Part shown: in pieces, positions 28,603 through 37,501 of the stretch
Numbering within the stretch: the first letter of the stretch is position 1
How the letters are laid out: each line of letters begins with the position of its first letter
NCBI GenBank assembly: GCA_025057315.1
Contig: JANWXW010000105.1
Coordinates: forward strand, 1 to 64,000
DNA: 64,000 nucleotides
Direction: 5' to 3'
DNA from: Myxococcota bacterium
Lineage (GTDB): Bacteria; Myxococcota_A; Polyangia; Palsa-1104; JAEUJZ01
Translations under genes and position numbers: made by a program
Notes under the pieces: generated by a model
Told to the model about the DNA's origin: nothing
Seen by the model: only the letters and a program-made list of their open reading frames with translations
Databases searched by the model: none

Positions 28603-28651
28603 GCCGCCCAGCAGGCCGGGCGGCTTTCGTACCGCTGCGGCCTGCTGGGCG
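28603..28651 (-). promoter_or_regulatory. Two-state hairpin in the serC leader
   Basis: Read on the minus strand, CGCCCAGCAGGCCG (28651-28638) pairs perfectly over 14 bp with CGGCCTGCTGGGCG (28618-28605), with a 19-nt loop. A second, shorter hairpin uses the same sequence: GCCGCCC (28624-28618) with GGGCGGC (28609-28603). The two cannot exist together. The structure ends about 34 nt before the serC start and just ahead of its Shine-Dalgarno, so it could control translation or transcript reading. It lacks a T-run on either strand, so it is not a plain terminator. Related leader hairpins are known before serC in Alphaproteobacteria; homology is not claimed. Confidence 0.5.
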
Positions 28652-28852
28652 TCAAGGGGAATGCCTACCGCCTGCCGAAAGCAACATGGCCGAATCTGCC
28701 GCCATGCCGTGAGACGGGGCCTCGTTCTTGGGGAGCTGGCATGCAGCTCGGCCCGGGCCCGGTCGGGGGCGCCAAGCTCCAGAGGAAGGCCGCCCCGCAG
28801 GCGGAGGTGGACCGGGAGCTCGGGCGGGAAGCCTGGGCACCCCAGCCTCCGG

Positions 28853-29758
28853 TCAGGCAGCCGCGAAGCCGGCCATGTCAGGGGGTAGCTCGGCACGCAC
28901 CACCACCGGCCGGCCTGATACGGGGTGGCGGAACGCCAGCTCGGCCGCGTGCAGCCATAGCCGCCCCGGGGCCTGCTGCCGGTCCAGGGCGGGGTTGCCA
29001 TAGATCGGATCGCCCCAGACCGGCAGGCCAAGGGCGGACAGGTGGACGCGGATCTGGTGCGTCCGCCCCGTGCGGGGCCGCGCCTCTAGGTCGCAATAGC
29101 CGGGCCCCTGGGCGAGCAGGCCAAAGTGGGTTTCGGCAGCGCGCGCCCCCGCCGGGGTGGGGCCTTCCGGCAGGGCCAGGACCCGCTGCGGCCGCCGGGG
29201 GTCCTGCCGCAGCGGCGCCCGGGAAACGAACACCGCACCGGGCGCGGTGCCATGGACACGACACAGGTACCGCTTGTGCACCTGCCCCTGGCGGAACTGC
29301 TCCATCAGGTTGCGCAGCGCGGCGCCCGGACGCACAAACGCCACCACCCCCGAGGTGAGAGCGTCCAGCCGGTGGACCTCGCAGGGCTGGAAGGAGCAGA
29401 GGCGCTGCCTGCGGGCCTCAAAGAGGAGCGTCCCTGCAGCCGCGCTCAGCGTGGGGCCTGTGGGCATGCCGGCCGGTTTGTCGAGCACGAGCAGCGCTTC
29501 GTCCACCAGAAGCACCCGATCCGTGAGCGATGGCACCGGCGGCGGTACATAGTCCGGGTCGGTGCGCACCAGCTGTCCGGCGCGCACCCGTTGGGTTCCG
29601 TGCCGTGCCCGCCGCCGTCCCACAAACACGGCGCCCTGGGCGATGAGCTCGGAGGCGCGCTGTGGTGTTAGCAAGAACAGCGCCATGAGCACGCGGTCCA
29701 GGCGCTTGCCGTCCAGGGTGGCTGGCACCGTCCGGCCCAATGGGGTCCCAGCTGCCAT
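28853..29758 (-). CDS. RluA-family pseudouridine synthase
   Basis: 301 aa. It isomerises specific uridines of rRNA or tRNA to pseudouridine. An N-terminal S4-like RNA-binding stretch (about 14-65: LDGKRLDRVLMALF, ASELIAQGAVFVGRRR) is followed by the catalytic domain with LLVLDKPAGMPTGPT, the motif HRLDALTSG containing the catalytic Asp, YLCRVHG, and EARPRTGRTHQIRVHLSALG. The motifs are those of RluA/RluC/RluD; the exact uridine cannot be assigned. The ATG at 29758 lies six nt after the histidine kinase stop, so the two are co-transcribed. The last residues are diverged. Confidence 0.93.
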   Translation of the reverse strand: MAAGTPLGRTVPATLDGKRLDRVLMALFLLTPQRASELIAQGAVFVGRRRARHGTQRVRAGQLVRTDPDYVPPPVPSLTDRVLLVDEALLVLDKPAGMPTGPTLSAAAGTLLFEARRQRLCSFQPCEVHRLDALTSGVVAFVRPGAALRNLMEQFRQGQVHKRYLCRVHGTAPGAVFVSRAPLRQDPRRPQRVLALPEGPTPAGARAAETHFGLLAQGPGYCDLEARPRTGRTHQIRVHLSALGLPVWGDPIYGNPALDRQQAPGRLWLHAAELAFRHPVSGRPVVVRAELPPDMAGFAAA

Positions 29759-29764
29759 GGCTGA

Positions 29765-30967
29765 CTATGCTGCTGGAAACCAGAGGCAGAAGCGCGTCCC
29801 CTTCTGCGGCCCTGAGTCTACGGAAATTGTACCTCCGTGGCGCTGCACAAAGGCGTAGACCATGGGGAGCCCCAGCCCTGTGCCCTCCTCGCCCTTGGTG
29901 GTAAGAAACGGCTCGAAGAGGTGCTCCTGGATGAGGGGAGGAAGGCCAGGGCCGTTGTCGGCTACCTCCAAGAGTGCCCCGCCCTCGGCCGCTCGGGTAC
30001 GCAGGGCGATGATGCCGCCCTGGCTGGCCAGGGCATCGATGGCATTGACCACCAAGTTGAGCGCTGCGGAAACCAGCTCGCCTGGCGACAGCAGCACCCT
30101 GGGTGGGTGGCCAAGTTCTTGACGCAACTCGATGTTTTTTGTCAGGCGCAAGCGCGGCTCGCACAGCGCCACCACCTCTGGAATTAGGTCATTGATCTGG
30201 ACGGGCTCGGCCGGTGCTTCGGGGGCCTGGCGGCTAAAGTGTCGCAGTCGCTCGACGTGGTCCACGCCTTGGCGCAGTACCCGCTCCATGCGATCCAGCA
30301 CCGGCCCCAGGTCCTGGCCACGCTCGCTGCGCCGGCGAAGCTGCTGCACCTGCAAGAGCAAGGGGCTGAGCAGGTTCTTGAGGTCGTGCGAGACCCCGGC
30401 GGCCATCTGCCCCAGCGCGCGCAGCTTCTCGACGCGCGCAAGTACCTGGCGCGAGGCGCGCAGCTCGGCATAGGAGCGGCTGAGCTCATCAAACTGGAAG
30501 GCCTTGCCCAGAGCGATGGCGGCCAAGTCTCCGAAGGCATGGATAATTTCCAGCTCTATCGGCTTGATCTCGACCGCGCTGCGAAAGAGCAGCACCAGGG
30601 CACCAAAGATGTCGCCGCCGCTGACCAGGGGCCAGGTGCGCTCCTGCTGGAACCTGCCCTGGCAGGCGCGCAGGAGCCGATCGCCCAGTTCCGGCCCGAT
30701 GGCATCTGCCGGAATCCGCCATCCGCTCAGGTCGGGGGGCAGGCCACGGGCCGCAGCCAGCACGAGCTGTCCTCCGGTGCTGACGCTGAAGACGGCCGCG
30801 GCGTCGGCATTAAGCTGGCTCTGGGCCGCCTCTGCAAGCAGGGGCGGGATGGCGGCCGGTGAGGTGGCGTCCGCCAGCACACGACTGAAGCGGACCAGGA
30901 TGGAGATGGTGCTCTGGGGCGTGGCTGACACGTCCCGCACTCTGGCCCTGTGTGGCCCCTGGGTCAA
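29765..30967 (-). CDS. Cytoplasmic sensor histidine kinase with GAF domain
   Basis: 400 aa as drawn, starting at a TTG; GTG codons 9 or 12 codons downstream are equally possible, as no Shine-Dalgarno decides it. A GAF-like sensor domain (about 20-165) with a helical linker leads to a HisKA domain with the phosphoacceptor His in GVSHDLKN near residue 195. The ATPase domain has the N box [11 protein letters not shown]1 DNGPGLP, F box FEPFLTTK and G2 [11 protein letters not shown]. No membrane segment is seen, so the signal is cytoplasmic or comes through a partner. No response regulator is adjacent; it is an orphan kinase, six nt ahead of the pseudouridine synthase gene. It is divergent from dnaJ. 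Confidence 0.9.
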   Translation of the reverse strand: MTQGPHRARVRDVSATPQSTISILVRFSRVLADATSPAAIPPLLAEAAQSQLNADAAAVFSVSTGGQLVLAAARGLPPDLSGWRIPADAIGPELGDRLLRACQGRFQQERTWPLVSGGDIFGALVLLFRSAVEIKPIELEIIHAFGDLAAIALGKAFQFDELSRSYAELRASRQVLARVEKLRALGQMAAGVSHDLKNLLSPLLLQVQQLRRRSERGQDLGPVLDRMERVLRQGVDHVERLRHFSRQAPEAPAEPVQINDLIPEVVALCEPRLRLTKNIELRQELGHPPRVLLSPGELVSAALNLVVNAIDALASQGGIIALRTRAAEGGALLEVADNGPGLPPLIQEHLFEPFLTTKGEEGTGLGLPMVYAFVQRHGGTISVDSGPQKGTRFCLWFPAA

Positions 30968-31171
30968 GCGCGGTGCATAGGGTCCATGCCCCCGGGGTGG
31001 GCGGCCAGGGTCTATGAGGCCAGGGCCCTGGCCACGGGAGACGCGCGCGGACCGGAGGCTGGAGAGGGTGTGCTCACACCCGGGCTGGGGACGGCCCAGG
31101 CTCTCCCCACCCTGCTGGGTACGGGGTTACAGCGGCCCCCTGCCCTGCGTCCCCCTGGATGCCCCCAGGTC

Positions 31172-31200
31172 TTGACACCCCCCATGCTCACCATTAGCTT
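31172..31200 (+). promoter_or_regulatory. Sigma-70-type promoter of dnaJ
   Basis: A perfect -35 TTGACA (31172-31177), a 17-nt spacer and a -10-like TAGCTT (31195-31200). Transcription would begin near 31207, ten nt before the ATG at 31217. This excludes the alternative dnaJ start at 31184, which would fall inside the promoter. Confidence 0.6.
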
Positions 31201-31216
31201 GCCCGATGCGCCTGAG

Positions 31217-32341
31217 ATGAGTATCGGCAAGCGTGACTATTACGAAGTTTTGGGCGTGTCGCGCGATGCGGACGAGGGGGAAATCAAGAAGGCGTATCGC
31301 CGCATGGCCCTCCAGTACCACCCGGACAAAAACCCGGGCAACAAGGAGGCCGAGGAGCGGTTCAAGGAGGCAGCAGAGGCCTATCAAGTCCTGTCCGACC
31401 CTGAGCGGCGTCGCCTCTACGACCGCTTCGGCCATCAGGGGCCAGCCCAGGCCGGCTTCTCCGGCTTCTCTGGCATCGAGGACATCTTCAGCGCCTTCGC
31501 CGACATCTTTGGCGGGTTTTCCAGCCGCCGTGTCGTGCCGCCCGGGGACGACATCCACCTCGAGATGGAGCTAAGCTTTATGGAGGCAGCCCGCGGGTTG
31601 CGGCGCGAGGTGGAGGTGGAGCGCCACGTTCGCTGCACCACCTGCGGCGGCTCCGGGTGCAGGCCAGGCAGCCGCCCCGCGACCTGCCGCATGTGCGGTG
31701 GTCGGGGCCAGGTGGCGCACCAGCAGGGCTTTTTCATGATTGCTACGCCCTGCGGCGCTTGTCGCGGGCAGGGCACCGTCATCCTCGACAAGTGCCCCAC
31801 CTGTCAGGGCTCGGGGCGCATGGTCAAAAAGGACAGGGTGATGGTGTCGGTGCCGGCCGGCATTGACGACGGCAACCGGCTGCGCATGGCGGGCCAGGGC
31901 GAGGCCAGCCCAGTGGCCGGTGGTGAGCCGGGCGACCTGTACATCCACTTTAAGGTCCAGCCCGACCCGCGCTTTGTCCGCGACGGGGATGACCTGCTGA
32001 CCGAGGTCCCCATCACCGTCGCCGAGGCCATGCTAGGGACCACCGTGCAGGTCCCTACGCTGGAGGGTCTAGAGGCGATGGAGGTGCCGCCGGGGACCCA
32101 GCCGTTTACCGAGCGGGTGCTGTCGGGCCGGGGCATGCCCAACGTGCGCGGGCGGGGGCGGGGTGATCTGATCGTACGCTTCCTGGTGCAGGTCCCTCGG
32201 AAGCTGGACGGCGAGGCGCGCGAGCTGGTGGAAAAACTGGCCAGACACCTGCCCTGCCCCCGCGGGGAGGGTGGCTGCGGGATGGAGCCAGAGAGCGAGT
32301 CGGTCTTTTCGCGTGTCTTTTCGCGGCGGAAGAAGAAGTAA
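31217..32341 (+). CDS. dnaJ: Chaperone protein DnaJ (type I)
   Basis: 374 aa, normal for DnaJ. It delivers substrates to DnaK and stimulates its ATPase. Starting with [19 protein letters not shown], it has a J domain with HPD in QYHPDKNPG, a Gly/Phe region with [14 protein letters not shown], the zinc domain with four CxxCxGxG repeats ([32 protein letters not shown]), two C-terminal substrate domains, and a Lys-rich end (RRKKK). The start is chosen for family fit and because a sigma-70 promoter ends only 16 nt upstream. No dnaK or grpE is next to it. It is a second J-protein besides the one coupled to clpB. Confidence 0.95.
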   Translation: MSIGKRDYYEVLGVSRDADEGEIKKAYRRMALQYHPDKNPGNKEAEERFKEAAEAYQVLSDPERRRLYDRFGHQGPAQAGFSGFSGIEDIFSAFADIFGGFSSRRVVPPGDDIHLEMELSFMEAARGLRREVEVERHVRCTTCGGSGCRPGSRPATCRMCGGRGQVAHQQGFFMIATPCGACRGQGTVILDKCPTCQGSGRMVKKDRVMVSVPAGIDDGNRLRMAGQGEASPVAGGEPGDLYIHFKVQPDPRFVRDGDDLLTEVPITVAEAMLGTTVQVPTLEGLEAMEVPPGTQPFTERVLSGRGMPNVRGRGRGDLIVRFLVQVPRKLDGEARELVEKLARHLPCPRGEGGCGMEPESESVFSRVFSRRKKK

Positions 32342-32361
32342 GGCTCCAGGTGGGGCGCAGC

Positions 32362-32403
32362 GCTGGATACAGCTGGATACAATCGATGCAAAGGGTATCC
32401 AGC
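32362..32403 (+). repeat. Tandem GCTGGATAC plus inverted copy after dnaJ
   Basis: GCTGGATAC occurs at 32362-32370 and 32372-32380, and its reverse complement GTATCCAGC at 32395-32403. Either left copy can pair with the right arm over 9 bp. It lies 20 nt after the dnaJ stop. No T-run follows, so it may protect or end the transcript in another way. Confidence 0.45.
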
Positions 32404-32940
32404 CGCCTCAGCGCGCGCGGGAGCGCGGGGCACTCCTGGTTCCGAGGGCCTCGCATCCGATGATGGATGTCGGGGAAGCGGGTGCAGCACCTGCTCACCA
32501 CGGCATTTCCGGAGCCAGCCGCAGCGGTTCATGCAGGCCGTGCGGCGGGGAGCCGGGGCCGATGCCGCGGCGGCGTGCGGCCCCGCAACCGGTGGGGCCA
32601 AGGCCAAACTAGTTGGCGCCCCTGGGGCCGAGGCAACCACGGCCGGGGCAGCCAGGCAGCGCAGGGCCCACATCCTGGGAAAGGATGGAGCACCAGGACC
32701 TGGCCGCCAGGCAAAGAGGCGGGTTGGCATGGGGTGCGCTACGCCCGGGGCAGACCCGGCAGCTGCGCGAGAGCGGACCGCTGCAGCAGTCGCCGTCGGC
32801 CCCCTAGAGCCCGAGCGGATAGGGCCCCACGCGCCTGTGGGCCTGGTGGCTAGGGGCTTGCATAGCTCTTGCAGCGCGCGCTCCCCGTCGTCCGGCGCGC
32901 CAGCTCGCTTTCGGCGCGCAGCCTGGGTCCTGGGGGCTCG

Positions 32941-33031
32941 GCAGACCGTCGTCGATTCGGGGATCGTGTTTCGGCCGGCCCATCGGACCATCCAGCCCGC
33001 TTGGCTGGGCCCGCAGACCGTTGTCGGTTCG
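32941..33031 (+). repeat. Diverged 19-bp direct repeat
   Basis: GCAGACCGTCGTCGATTCG at 32941-32959 and GCAGACCGTTGTCGGTTCG at 33013-33031 match at 17 of 19 positions, 72 nt apart. The GGTTCGA in the second copy looks like a tRNA T-loop, but no tRNA folds here. Confidence 0.4.
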
Positions 33032-33119
33032 AAGGCGGGCACGGCACCTGTCTCCTCCCTAGAGGAGCCTTGGGTCATATGCGCACGGCGGTGCGGGACT
33101 CTGCTTGCCCCCCCACGGA

Positions 33120-33626
33120 TCAATCTTCGTAGTGCCCTACCGGGCAAGAGGCCGCTGGAGGCTGGGGTGGCACCAAGGCAGCGGCGGGCACGGGCCGCAC
33201 CGAGCGCGCTGCCGCCCAGAAGGCGGCCTGATGCACTGCGAAGGACCCAGCCGGTGCGAGATAATTAATTCCATAGTAGCAGACCTGGTCGACATAGACC
33301 ACGTAGATGCGTCGCTCGGGGGTGCTGGCCGGTCGCACATACCCCCCCACCTCCAGATAGACCCCACGCAGCCCCGTGTCGGCCTCTACGGGGTGGAATG
33401 GGCCGCGGTCGGTCACCGCAAAGCGGATCTCCTCCTCCAGCGCCAGGGCCATCTCGATGAGCCGCTCAGGGGCCGGCAGCCGCTCGTGCCGTGCGAGCAA
33501 GGGCGAGAGCAGAATCGTCGCCGGTGGGGCATCTGCTGGAGGAAGCAAGGCCATGTGGCTGCCCTGCCTCTGCCAGGTCCAGCCGGGGGGGGGGAGCAGG
33601 TCCGGGTAGTGCAGCAGGGGCTGCAT
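33120..33626 (-). CDS. Hypothetical protein
   Basis: 168 aa from the ATG at 33626, not recognised. Another in-frame ATG at 33674 shares the palindrome CATG with the start of the divergent UbiB-like gene and would add 16 residues; no Shine-Dalgarno favours either. The sequence reads like a soluble globular protein: LLHYPDLLPPPGWTWQRQG, then PPATILLSPLLARHERLP, a helix MALALEEEIRFAV, then beta-type segments GVYLEVGGYVRP and RRIYVVYVDQVCYYGINYL, which is unusually aromatic, and a Pro-rich end. No signal peptide or membrane span. Function unknown. Confidence 0.65.
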   Translation of the reverse strand: MQPLLHYPDLLPPPGWTWQRQGSHMALLPPADAPPATILLSPLLARHERLPAPERLIEMALALEEEIRFAVTDRGPFHPVEADTGLRGVYLEVGGYVRPASTPERRIYVVYVDQVCYYGINYLAPAGSFAVHQAAFWAAARSVRPVPAAALVPPQPPAASCPVGHYED

Positions 33627-33672
33627 GAATCCAAGATAGCGCAGCGAGCGGTCCGCATAGAATGAGCTCCCC

Positions 33673-34953
33673 ATGAAGAAGCACGAGCGCGAGGTACCCA
33701 CTGGCCGTCTCGGTCGTCTCGCGCAGGTGGCCCGCCTCGGGGCACGCACCGGAGCCAGCCTGCTGCTGTCCCGCAGCGCAGAGGGGGCAGCTCAGCAGGC
33801 CGCGGAAGTGCTGGGCACGATGCGTGGTCTGGCCGCCAAGATAGGTCAGCTGGCAAGCTATGTCGACGGGCTGGTGCCACCGGAGCACCGCCAGGTATAC
33901 GAGGAGACGCTGCGCACCCTGCAGAGTGCCACCGTGCGCTCCCCGGCTGCCGCCGTGCGGGCTCTCGTCGAGGAGGAGCTCGGTGGCCCGATCGACCGTC
34001 TCTTCTGTGAATGGGACGACGAGCCGTTTGCCAGCGCCTCCATTGGCCAGGTCCACAGGGCGCGGCTCCTGTCGGGCCAGGAGGTGGCGGTGAAGGTGCA
34101 GCACCCGGGCATCGCCCGCGCGCTCGAGAGCGATCTGGCCAATGTTGGGCTCCTGGAGGCCATGGTGAGCGGCCTGGTGGGGCGCCATTTCGAGTCCCGG
34201 CGTCTCTTGCAGGAGGTGCAGGCCCGGCTGCGCGAGGAGTTGGACTACGAGCTAGAGGCAGCCCGCCAGCGGGAGTTTGCCCGCTTGCACGCTGGCGACC
34301 CCGACATTCGCATCCCTGCTGTGATCCGTGAGCGTAGCAGCCGTCGCGTGCTGACCACCGCATTGGTCCGTGGCGAACGGCTGGAGGAGGTCGCCCGGCG
34401 TCCCGCCGAGGAGCGGCGGCGCTACGCGGAGGTACTGTGGCGCTTCGTCTACCGCGGCAACCTGGTAGGCGGCATGTTCAACGCCGATCCACACCCCGGC
34501 AACTACCTCTTTCAGCCTGACGGCGGCATCGCGTTCCTCGACTTTGGCTGCGTCGAGCGGTTCACGGAGCAACGGCGCCGCCTGGCCGTCGCCTTACACC
34601 GCGCAGCATGGCTCCGCGACGAGCAGGCCTTCCGCCAACGGGCGGCAGCGCTGCTACAAACCCGAGGTGGACGCTGGGAGGAGATCGTCCTCTCATACGC
34701 GCGGCGGTCCTTCGAGCCGCTGTTCGGTTCTCCCTATCGCATCACCTCGGACTACGTCGCTTCCCTGGTGCAACAGGTGCGTGACCGGAAGCTGGAGGTA
34801 CTGCGCCTGGGCCGGGATGAGTTCGTGCCGCCGCCGCCGGGGATGATCCTGATCAATCGGCTGCAGTTCGGCTTCTTCTCGGTGCTGGCGCGGCTTGATG
34901 TGGAGGTAGACTATGTGGCGGTGGAGCGCTCGTTTCTGGCCGACGATGCGTAG
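33673..34953 (+). CDS. ABC1/UbiB-family atypical kinase (AarF/ADCK)
   Basis: 426 aa. UbiB-type proteins are atypical kinases or ATPases linked to ubiquinone and other isoprenoid lipids. The family's KxGQ motif is seen in [20 protein letters not shown], the Ala-rich nucleotide loop in [16 protein letters not shown], the ATP Lys in [10 protein letters not shown], the catalytic part in [15 protein letters not shown], and the metal-binding DFG in [12 protein letters not shown]. Unlike E. coli UbiB there are no evident C-terminal membrane helices, so it is closer to other AarF clades. No other ubiquinone or menaquinone gene is near, so its substrate is unknown. It begins back-to-back with the hypothetical gene on the other strand. 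Confidence 0.88.
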   Translation: MKKHEREVPTGRLGRLAQVARLGARTGASLLLSRSAEGAAQQAAEVLGTMRGLAAKIGQLASYVDGLVPPEHRQVYEETLRTLQSATVRSPAAAVRALVEEELGGPIDRLFCEWDDEPFASASIGQVHRARLLSGQEVAVKVQHPGIARALESDLANVGLLEAMVSGLVGRHFESRRLLQEVQARLREELDYELEAARQREFARLHAGDPDIRIPAVIRERSSRRVLTTALVRGERLEEVARRPAEERRRYAEVLWRFVYRGNLVGGMFNADPHPGNYLFQPDGGIAFLDFGCVERFTEQRRRLAVALHRAAWLRDEQAFRQRAAALLQTRGGRWEEIVLSYARRSFEPLFGSPYRITSDYVASLVQQVRDRKLEVLRLGRDEFVPPPPGMILINRLQFGFFSVLARLDVEVDYVAVERSFLADDA

Positions 34954-35129
34954 GTCCTCCAGGGAGCGCCCCTAGGCAGAGGGCCCTTTCAACTTTCAGA
35001 AAGACCGCTCAGGGGGGCTGGGGTGGGTCGCTGTGTCTCGACAGCGATGCCGGTTGTCGAATGCAGGCAGGCGGCACAGCAGAGCTGGCGTCTGGCCGGC
35101 GGGTGGGCTCTGGCCTGCGGGCGTCAGGC

Positions 35130-35819
35130 TCAGTCCAGATGGAAGCGGACCGGGATGCGCAGGACCGCGACCGCGTCAGGATAACCGGCGGGCAGCGGGG
35201 GAAAGGGCGCGGCGCGCATGGCCATTCGCACCGCCTCTTCGTCCAGGAGATCGTGCCCGCTGGAGCGCAGAACCACCGGTCGCCCGGCCAGCGAGCCGTC
35301 CCGGTTCACAGCGACCTGGAGCTCTACGGTGCCCTCCAGGGCCAGCTGCACCGCCAGAGGCGGATAATGCCGCCGGGACGCGACAGCCTGGTTGACCAGA
35401 CCGAGGTAGCCGCCCAGGTCGCTGCCGCTGTCAGAGCGCACCGCGGCGGGCGACGGTGCGGACAGCGATGCAGGCAGGGTCGGCAGCGCCGAGGCCGCCA
35501 CCAGCGGTACTCCGGTGCCCTCTACTTCGCTCACCTCTGCCGGGAGAACCGGAGCCTGGGGCCACGCTACAGGGCGCGCTCGCGCCGGGCGCATCGCGGG
35601 TCGGGCGCGGGGCCGGAAGGAGGCGGGGGAAGCCATCGGCAGGGTCGAAGCGCCCCCTGCGACCTGCTCCAGGGGGGGCGAGTTCCGGTGAACGATCTCG
35701 ACGGTGACCGGGGCCCTTGCGGGTCGCGTGTCGCCGGTCTGCGCCACGGCGCACACGGCGATTGCATGAGCCACCGTCGAGAGGATCCAGGGCAGAAGAG
35801 AGATACGCAACGCCGACAT
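35130..35819 (-). CDS. TonB-family energy transducer
   Basis: 229 aa. TonB links the inner-membrane proton motive force to outer-membrane receptors. The start is the ATG at 35819 (MSALRISLLPWILSTVAHA): a signal-anchor helix of about 20 residues. A Pro/Ala/Arg-rich periplasmic spacer follows (about 30-135), then a C-terminal TonB domain with LVNQAVASRRHYPPLAVQL, GTVELQVAVNRDGSLAG, SGHDLLDEEAVRMAMRAAPF-like and VLRIPVRFHLD. The ATG at 35855 is rejected because it falls in a Fur-like operator. No exbB, exbD or receptor gene is close. The operator suggests iron-regulated expression. Confidence 0.88.
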   Translation of the reverse strand: MSALRISLLPWILSTVAHAIAVCAVAQTGDTRPARAPVTVEIVHRNSPPLEQVAGGASTLPMASPASFRPRARPAMRPARARPVAWPQAPVLPAEVSEVEGTGVPLVAASALPTLPASLSAPSPAAVRSDSGSDLGGYLGLVNQAVASRRHYPPLAVQLALEGTVELQVAVNRDGSLAGRPVVLRSSGHDLLDEEAVRMAMRAAPFPPLPAGYPDAVAVLRIPVRFHLD

Positions 35820-35849
35820 GCTACCAAGCGGCCTTTCTGAAATCAATAC

Positions 35850-35864
35850 TGACAATCATTTTCA
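35850..35864. promoter_or_regulatory. Fur-like box upstream of tonB
   Basis: TGACAATCATTTTCA matches the symmetric 7-1-7 Fur core TGATAATCATTATCA at 13 of 15 positions. It lies 31 nt ahead of the tonB ATG in an AT-rich patch, the expected place for an iron-responsive repressor site. The motif is seen; Fur binding is inferred. Confidence 0.65.
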
Positions 35865-35938
35865 AAAAACCACCAGAGCAGGCCATGCTATCGAGGTTGG
35901 GCGGTTTGGGGGCGGCGGGGGGGAGGGGCCCCTGGTGC

Positions 35939-37438
35939 TCAGGCTTCGCTTGCCGCTGCCGCCTCTGGTGGCCGACGCAGCCGGCTGTTGCGCCAACCAA
36001 ACAGCGCATACACCACTATGCCGATCAGGAGCCAGAGCCCAAAGCGCAGCCAGGCCACGGCAGGCAGGTAGGCCATGAGCAGCAGGCAGGCCCCGATGCT
36101 GCACAGCGGCACAAGCGGCACGCCGGGGCAGCGGAAGGGGCGCGGCCGATCCGGCTCGAGGTAGCGCAGCACCAGCACGCCCGCCGACACCAAAGCAAAG
36201 GCAAACAGGGTGCCAATGTTGCATAGATCAAGGGCATCGTTGATGTCCAGCACCGCCGCAGGCAGCCCGACAAAGAGGCCGGTTGCTACGGTGCCAAAGG
36301 AGGGGGTGCGGAAACGCGGGTGGATGCGCTGGAAGCAGGACGGCAACAGCCCGTCGCGCGCCATGGAGTAGAGAATGCGCGGCTGTCCCAGCTGGAACAC
36401 CAGCAGCACCGCGGTCATCGCCCCCACCGCGCCCACCGCCAGCACCCCTGCGGCCCAGTGGATGCCCTTGTGCGCCAGCGCATCGACCAGGGCGTTGTCC
36501 GAGCCGAGTTGGTGCCAGGGTAGTAGGCCACAGAGCACGACGGTGACGACCATGTACAGCAGCGTGCACACGGCCAGGGATCCCAGCATCCCCAGCGGCA
36601 TGTCGCGCTGGGGATTGCGCGCCTCCTCGGCCACGGTGGAGACGGCGTCGAAGCCGATGTACGAGAAGAAGACCACCGCCGCTCCAGACAGCACACCGGT
36701 CAGACCATTGGGGGCAAAGGGACGAAGGTGCTTCGGCTCCATGTAGAAGCCGCCGATGCCAACAAAGGCCAGGATCACGAGCAGCTTGCCCGCCACCATG
36801 ATCTTGTTAAACAGTGCGCTCTCCTTGACCCCGATGTAGAGGAGGACGGTCAGTAGGGCGACGATGCCCAGCGCCGGCAGGTTGAACAGCACAGGGACGC
36901 CAAAGAGGCGGGGGGCCGCATCGCGGATGGCTCCGGTGGCCAGGCCGCGGTGCACATCGGTGACCAGCCACGGCGGCAGGTGCAACCCCAGCCCCGCCAG
37001 CAGGTGCTGGAAGTAGCCCGACCAGCTTACCGCGACGGCAATGTTGCCAACCGCATACTCCAAGATCAGGTCCCAGCCAATGATCCAGGCGCACAGCTCG
37101 CCCAACGTCACATAGGCGTAGGTGTAGGCGCTGCCGCTCTGCGGCAGCAGGGCCGCGAACTCGGCGTAGCACAGGGCAGCGAAGCCACAGGCGATGGCGG
37201 TAAGAAGATACGAGATGATAAGAGCCGGCCCGGCACCGATGTGATTGCCCCCTCCAGCCACAGCAGAGCCGGTGGCCGAAAAGATGCCCGCCCCGATGAT
37301 GGCGCCAATGCCGAGCGCGACGAGGTCAAGAGCCGACAGCGACCGTTTGAGCGCCGGGGCACCAGAGGCCGACTCGGCCGCAAGCGAGTCGGTCACCGCT
37401 GCGATGGGCTTCCGGGCAACCAGAGACGCAAGCGTCAT
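35939..37438 (-). CDS. APC-family amino-acid permease (CAT type)
   Basis: 499 aa, starting at the ATG at 37438; the frame stays open further up but overlaps the divergent gene. It is an integral membrane transporter with about 12-14 predicted helices. It has the APC opening LGIGAIIGAGIFSATG, the second signature ALCYAEFAALLPQSGSAYTY, IIGWDLILEYAVGN, and VVFFSYIGFDAVSTVAEEAR, typical of the cationic amino-acid transporter (CAT) subfamily. Substrate is not known. The two transporter genes to its right run divergently, and the third is its close relative. It contains GQPRILYSMARDGLLP, shared with that paralogue. Confidence 0.92.
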   Translation of the reverse strand: MTLASLVARKPIAAVTDSLAAESASGAPALKRSLSALDLVALGIGAIIGAGIFSATGSAVAGGGNHIGAGPALIISYLLTAIACGFAALCYAEFAALLPQSGSAYTYAYVTLGELCAWIIGWDLILEYAVGNIAVAVSWSGYFQHLLAGLGLHLPPWLVTDVHRGLATGAIRDAAPRLFGVPVLFNLPALGIVALLTVLLYIGVKESALFNKIMVAGKLLVILAFVGIGGFYMEPKHLRPFAPNGLTGVLSGAAVVFFSYIGFDAVSTVAEEARNPQRDMPLGMLGSLAVCTLLYMVVTVVLCGLLPWHQLGSDNALVDALAHKGIHWAAGVLAVGAVGAMTAVLLVFQLGQPRILYSMARDGLLPSCFQRIHPRFRTPSFGTVATGLFVGLPAAVLDINDALDLCNIGTLFAFALVSAGVLVLRYLEPDRPRPFRCPGVPLVPLCSIGACLLLMAYLPAVAWLRFGLWLLIGIVVYALFGWRNSRLRRPPEAAAASEA

Positions 37439-37501
37439 TGGTCCGTATGTAGCATACGCACCTGTTGTGCTCCACGCTCTAGCCGTGGTACGAGAGGCAC
37501 C

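Larger units (their letters stand above)
32342..33119 (+). other. 778-bp stretch without a convincing gene
   Basis: Several open frames cross this region on both strands, but they are low-complexity (Ala/Pro/Gly/Arg), have no recognisable domain and no Shine-Dalgarno, and the longest (minus strand) is mostly antisense to dnaJ. GC stays high. It holds an inverted repeat right after dnaJ, a diverged 19-bp direct repeat at 32941/33013 and several GC-rich hairpins. It may be a decayed gene, a non-coding RNA or filler; nothing decides. Confidence 0.5.

Noticed and set aside
28570..29031. Extended N-terminus of serC up to 29031
   Set aside because: It would run over the hairpin leader and part of the pseudouridine synthase gene, and the family starts at 28569 behind GGAGG.
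33010..33040. tRNA-like GGTTCGA
   Set aside because: No cloverleaf, acceptor stem or anticodon arm can be drawn around it.
31804..33147. 447-codon frame on the minus strand
   Set aside because: It is largely antisense to dnaJ and low-complexity, with no domain or ribosome site; the rest is the gene-poor stretch.
36950..37501. Extended N-terminus of the LAT-like permease
   Set aside because: It is antisense to the neighbouring permease; the GTG at 37502 has a Shine-Dalgarno and fits the family.
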